The notes beneath the pieces were generated by a model, which was not told the origin of the DNA, searched no databases, and was given only the letters and a program-made list of their open reading frames with translations. Of a stretch of DNA of 9,805 bases, positions 7,274-9,805 are shown one piece after another. Numbering within the stretch: position 1 is the first letter of the stretch; every line of letters starts with the position of its first letter. The stretch comes from JAITWN01 sp964581365 (GTDB lineage Bacteria; Pseudomonadota; Gammaproteobacteria; SZUA-140): the NCBI GenBank assembly GCA_964581365.1, contig CAZOOF010000061.1:1-9805 (forward strand), read 5' to 3'. Both the position numbers and the translations under genes were made by a program.

Positions 7274-8149
7274 ATGCGTCCCTTTATCCAGCCATTCTTC
7301 GATCCGGACACCGAAACCTTCAGCTACGTAGTCTACGACGAACCCGGAGGACACGCCGCGATCATCGACTCGGTGCTCGACTTCGATTTCAAGGCGGCCC
7401 GCATCTCAACGGCCGGAGCCGAGCGCATCATCGGCTTCGTCCAGGAGCGCGGCCTGACCGTCGACTGGATCCTCGACACCCACGCCCACGCCGATCATCT
7501 CACCGCGGCACAGTTCCTCCGCGAGCGGCTCGGCGGCCAGGTCGGAATCGGAGAACATATCCGCGAGGTGCAGGAAATCTTCTGCGATATCTTCAATCTC
7601 GGCCCGAATTTCCCCACCGATGGCAGCCAGTTCGACAAACTGTTCGCCGACGGCGAGACCTTCCGCATCGGCGAACTCGAAGGCCGGGTGATGCACACGC
7701 CGGGACACACTCGGGCGGACATGGCGTGGATCATCGAGGATGCGGTATTCGTCGGCGATACCCTGTTCATGCCAGATGTCGGCACGGCACGCTGCGACTT
7801 TCCCGGTGGCGACTCCCGGCGCCTGTATCATTCGATACGCATGCTGCTGTCGATGCCCGAACAGACACGCCTGTTCCTGTGCCACGATTATCCGCCGCAG
7901 GGCTCGGGGCGCGCGCACTCTTGGTTCACCACCGTCGGGGAGCAGAAACGGCACAACATCCACGTGCATGAGGGCGTGAGCGAGGACGACTTCGTGGCAA
8001 TGCGTGAGCGCCGGGACGCGACGCTGGACATGCCGCGCCTGATCCTGCCGTCGATTCAGGTCAATATCCGGGCCGGCCATTTTCCCGAGCCGGAAGATGA
8101 CGGTGAAGTTTATCTGAAGATTCCCCTCAACCGGCTGCAGGGGCGATGA
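7274..8149 (+). CDS. blh: BlH/ETHE1-type metallo-beta-lactamase-fold persulfide dioxygenase
   Basis: This encodes 291 residues from the ATG at 7274 (MRPFIQPFFDPDT), nine bases after GGAG (7261-7264). An in-frame ATG at 7259 has a poorer site. Metal ligands of the metallo-beta-lactamase fold are present: HAHADH (70-75), His145 in TPGHT, Asp162 in VGDTLF and His204 in FLCHDY. The stretch FMPDVGTARCDFPGGDSR is characteristic of the BlH branch related to ETHE1. These non-haem iron enzymes oxidise glutathione persulfide with oxygen to sulfite, detoxifying sulfide in the cytoplasm. There is no fused rhodanese domain and no BigR-type regulator in the window. The gene diverges from the SulP gene over 132 bases, suggesting a shared control region and related roles. 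Family assignment is firm; substrate is inferred. Confidence 0.92.
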   Translation: MRPFIQPFFDPDTETFSYVVYDEPGGHAAIIDSVLDFDFKAARISTAGAERIIGFVQERGLTVDWILDTHAHADHLTAAQFLRERLGGQVGIGEHIREVQEIFCDIFNLGPNFPTDGSQFDKLFADGETFRIGELEGRVMHTPGHTRADMAWIIEDAVFVGDTLFMPDVGTARCDFPGGDSRRLYHSIRMLLSMPEQTRLFLCHDYPPQGSGRAHSWFTTVGEQKRHNIHVHEGVSEDDFVAMRERRDATLDMPRLILPSIQVNIRAGHFPEPEDDGEVYLKIPLNRLQGR

Positions 8150-8192
8150 GGGATATCAATGCCAACCCCGGTTTCCTCCCTCACACTGGCTG

Positions 8193-8209
8193 CCTCCCTG
8201 AGAAGGAGG
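8193..8209 (+). promoter_or_regulatory. Hairpin that could mask the ribosome binding site of the micro-ORF
   Basis: CCTCC (8193-8197) can pair with GGAGG (8205-8209) over a seven-base loop, covering the Shine-Dalgarno sequence of the 25-codon ORF starting at 8218. A second CCTCC at 8175-8179 could do the same. The stem is short and may be chance in GC-rich DNA. Confidence 0.3.
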
Positions 8210-8217
8210 AGCGCAGC

Positions 8218-8295
8218 ATGGGAAAGTACTTTCTTGCCTGGATCCTTGGCGTGCCGGCTTCGGTGCTGCTCGTGATCTATCTGATATTCCGTTAG
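8218..8295 (+). CDS. 25-residue single-helix membrane micro-protein
   Basis: ATG at 8218 is eight bases after the GGAGG of AAGGAGGA (8203-8210), the strongest ribosome binding site in the window apart from that of the mtrB-like gene. The product has 25 residues: MGKYF, then a hydrophobic helix (AWILGVPASVLLVIYLIF), a final Arg and a TAG stop. A basic N-terminus and one membrane helix suggest an inner-membrane micro-protein. It starts 68 bases after the dioxygenase stop on the same strand, so it could be co-transcribed with it. I do not recognise a named family. The site and the hydrophobic composition argue that it is translated. Confidence 0.6.
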   Translation: MGKYFLAWILGVPASVLLVIYLIFR

Positions 8296-8306
8296 CAACG
8301 GGAGAA

Positions 8307-8328
8307 GGCACCGTCAATTGACGATGCC
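8307..8328. terminator. Imperfect palindrome between convergent genes, possible bidirectional terminator
   Basis: The 22 bases are an almost perfect palindrome, with one mismatched pair (C at 8311, A at 8324) and AATT at the centre. It lies 11 bases after the micro-ORF stop (+) and about 50 bases past the stop of the convergent unknown gene (-). That suits a shared terminator, although neither side has a clear T-tract. An operator is an alternative. Confidence 0.35.
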
Positions 8329-8379
8329 CGGGATTTCGATCGAGACCACAGCCGCGCAGTCGATGCGGGGGAATCGCTC

Positions 8380-9036
8380 CTAGAACCGGGCATGCTTGGC
8401 GTTGCACTCCTGACGCAGGGCATTTCCGCGGCGATTGCTCTCGTTCATGATCTCGGCCTGTTCCTCCGGCGTCAGCCAGTCCAGATAGCGGTACGGAGGT
8501 GATCCCTCGGCGGGAACCAGCTTGTAGGGCGGCGCGGCGGCGGCCTTCACAGCCTTCAGATCATATTCCAGATCGGCACGCCCGCCCGCCTTGAAAACCC
8601 CCTGATCCAGTTTGCGCTGCAGGGCGGGCGCCAGCAGCTCGCCGTAGTGCACGGTGTTGTGCCGATCCATGCAGGCGATGAGCGGGTTCATGCCGTCGGC
8701 GCAGCCGGCGCCGAGCGCGCCGCAGTTCCGTCCGCCGGATGCGTTCTGGCCGCCGAGCTTGATCTTCGGCATCTCGAACTTCGGCGGCGGCGGCGCGGGC
8801 TCGGGTTCCGCCGCGGCCTGCCCCGAGAGGGCATCATCCATCACCTGCTCCGCTTTCTTCTCTACGGCTTGTTCCGCCGCGCTCTTCAGCCGGTCGAGAA
8901 AACCCTGAGCGCCGGCATCCTGCGCACCGAGCAGCGCAACCAGCAGCAGGATCGGCATGACCAGATATCGGTAGGCGCCGCGCCTTTCCGGCACTGACAC
9001 CTTCCCCGCGCCTACGATCGCCAGAGGCATCGTCAT
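8380..9036 (-). CDS. Secreted or periplasmic protein of unknown function with four cysteines
   Basis: This encodes 218 residues. The ATG at 9036 shares TGATG with the stop of the upstream gene. A second ATG two codons on (9030) is better spaced from GGAG, so the start is uncertain by two residues. Basic residues (ERRGAYRY) precede a hydrophobic stretch (VMPILLLVALLGA) and AGAQ/G, a likely signal peptide ending near residue 44. The mature part begins with an amphipathic charged helix (GFLDRLKSAAEQAVEKKAEQ). A proline-rich linker (PEPAPPPP) follows, then a domain with Cys105, Cys112, Cys122 and Cys211 (after the signal region) and the segment MNPLIACMDRHNTVHY. Paired disulfides in the periplasm are plausible. 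There is no lipobox. I do not recognise the family. The coupled position suggests expression with the repeat protein upstream. Confidence 0.75.
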   Translation of the reverse strand: MTMPLAIVGAGKVSVPERRGAYRYLVMPILLLVALLGAQDAGAQGFLDRLKSAAEQAVEKKAEQVMDDALSGQAAAEPEPAPPPPKFEMPKIKLGGQNASGGRNCGALGAGCADGMNPLIACMDRHNTVHYGELLAPALQRKLDQGVFKAGGRADLEYDLKAVKAAAAPPYKLVPAEGSPPYRYLDWLTPEEQAEIMNESNRRGNALRQECNAKHARF

Positions 9037-9805
9037 CAGCTCCGCGAGCCGCGGCGCCGCAAACCGTACAGCAGCGCGGCCAGCCCCAGCAGCAGTCCGG
9101 TGGAACCGGGCTGCATCACGCCACCACCGCCCCCGCCGCCCAGGGACGCGCCGCCGCCGTTGCCGTTGCCGCCGCTGCCACCACCGCCGTTGTCATCATC
9201 GCCGTCGCTGTCCAGCACGACGCGGAACACCGTGCCGCAGCCGATTACGGTAGAGGTGCCGATGGCGGTGCACGATCCGGTCCCACCGGCGCGCGAGGTG
9301 CCGTACAGATGGCCGTCGCTTCCGAAGATGAGGCTTCCGGCCAGCAAACCTATCGCGGCACCACCGAGACCGGGGTCTCCAAAGGCATTCAACATCTCTT
9401 GGGTGGTGACCAGGGTGGTCAGCGTACCGGCAGTGCTCAGACGAAAGATGCCCTGCGCAACCCCATACAGATTGCCATCATCGCCCACAGTCAGGCCGCC
9501 AGCCGGCCCGCCCAGATTGTCAGCCGTACTGAAATCATGGACGACTTCGGGTTCGAGGTCGTTACCGTCGGTGGCGATGCGAAAAATGTATCCCCGGTTA
9601 TTCTTGCCACCGATAGCGATCATCCCATAGAGCAGGCCGTCAGGCCCCTGCGCCAGCGGACCAGCCGGGATCTCGAATTCATTCTTGAAAGCATGAAGTC
9701 GCGCAAAGGCGCCATCGGAGGTTACCCGGAATATGGTGCCGCATGCTCCTCCATCTTCTACGCCTTCTCCTCCGCAAGGCCCGAACTGGGAAGTCGAGCC
9801 ATAGA
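9036..9805 (-). CDS. GloVer-type tandem-repeat surface protein with C-terminal sorting signal (5' end off window)
   Basis: The reading frame is open from the window edge to the TGA at 9036-9038, giving the last 255 residues. Repeats of the form DG-LYG, G-GTIFRV or GTVFRV, and DG followed by an H-F segment recur (GPDGLLYG, GDDGNLYG, GSDGHLYGTS). This is typical of GloVer-containing choice-of-anchor proteins, predicted extracellular repeat folds. After the last repeat comes an Asp/Gly-rich linker (DSDGDDDNGGGG and a long Gly/Asn stretch), then PGSTGLLLGLAALLYGLRRR. That is a three-part tail of motif, helix and basic cluster, like GlyGly-CTERM or PEP-CTERM sorting signals that are cleaved during export. 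Which sorting class applies is unclear. The next gene starts inside its stop codon. Function beyond surface display is unknown. Confidence 0.8.
   Translation of the reverse strand, partial: YGSTSQFGPCGGEGVEDGGACGTIFRVTSDGAFARLHAFKNEFEIPAGPLAQGPDGLLYGMIAIGGKNNRGYIFRIATDGNDLEPEVVHDFSTADNLGGPAGGLTVGDDGNLYGVAQGIFRLSTAGTLTTLVTTQEMLNAFGDPGLGGAAIGLLAGSLIFGSDGHLYGTSRAGGTGSCTAIGTSTVIGCGTVFRVVLDSDGDDDNGGGGSGGNGNGGGASLGGGGGGGVMQPGSTGLLLGLAALLYGLRRRGSRS

Noticed and set aside
7142..7354. N-terminal extension of the SulP frame to 7354
   Set aside because: The extra residues do not look like SulP, lie antisense to the dioxygenase start, and a plausible ribosome binding site precedes the ATG at 7141.
9100..9630. 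Proline-rich plus-strand frame opposite the repeat protein
   Set aside because: The poly-proline run is simply the complement of the glycine-rich linker of the minus-strand protein.

Overview
The window is GC-rich DNA that reads like a chromosomal segment of a Gram-negative proteobacterium, most likely a gamma- or betaproteobacterium. Outer-membrane porin-cytochrome genes, Sec signal peptides, a two-haem c4-like cytochrome and a Gly-rich C-terminal sorting signal all point that way. Nothing in the sequence fixes the genus. I see no rRNA, tRNA, CRISPR array, transposase or integrase.

Layout from left to right. Bases 1-419 hold the last codons of an ABC-2 type permease (+) and, convergent to it, a frameshifted remnant of the STAS end of a SulP transporter (-). 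Bases 420-566 are an AT-richer leader. Bases 567-5020 are a compact three-gene + strand operon: a DmsE/MtrA-type decahaem cytochrome with ten CxxCH motifs, a long MtrB/PioB-type outer-membrane beta-barrel, and a c4-like dihaem cytochrome. Together they look like an electron conduit across the outer membrane with a periplasmic partner. Bases 5179-5489 hold a wrecked ABC transporter: an ATPase N-terminus with a ruined Walker A, joined to the last helix of a permease. An intact SulP anion transporter (-, 5447-7141) follows, then a divergent BlH-type persulfide dioxygenase (+, 7274-8149) and a 25-codon membrane micro-ORF (+, 8218-8295) with a very strong ribosome binding site. Convergent to these, on the - strand, are a secreted cysteine-containing protein of unknown function (8380-9036) and the 3' part of a GloVer-type repeat protein with a sorting tail (9036-9805, cut by the window edge), coupled through a TGATG overlap.

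The main structural observation is that the electron-conduit operon lies between two diverged direct copies of one locus (1-419 and 5435-5836). Each copy contains the 3' ends of a convergent ABC permease and SulP gene. Decay is reciprocal: the left copy keeps a normal permease end but a broken SulP, and the right copy keeps an intact SulP but a broken ABC transporter. This fits insertion of the cytochrome operon with duplication of the flank, or a larger tandem duplication, followed by loss of redundant halves.

Functionally, the left half handles extracellular electron exchange. The right half pairs sulfane-sulfur oxidation (BlH) with an anion transporter that could move the resulting sulfite or sulfate. 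A link between the two halves is only inferred from proximity.
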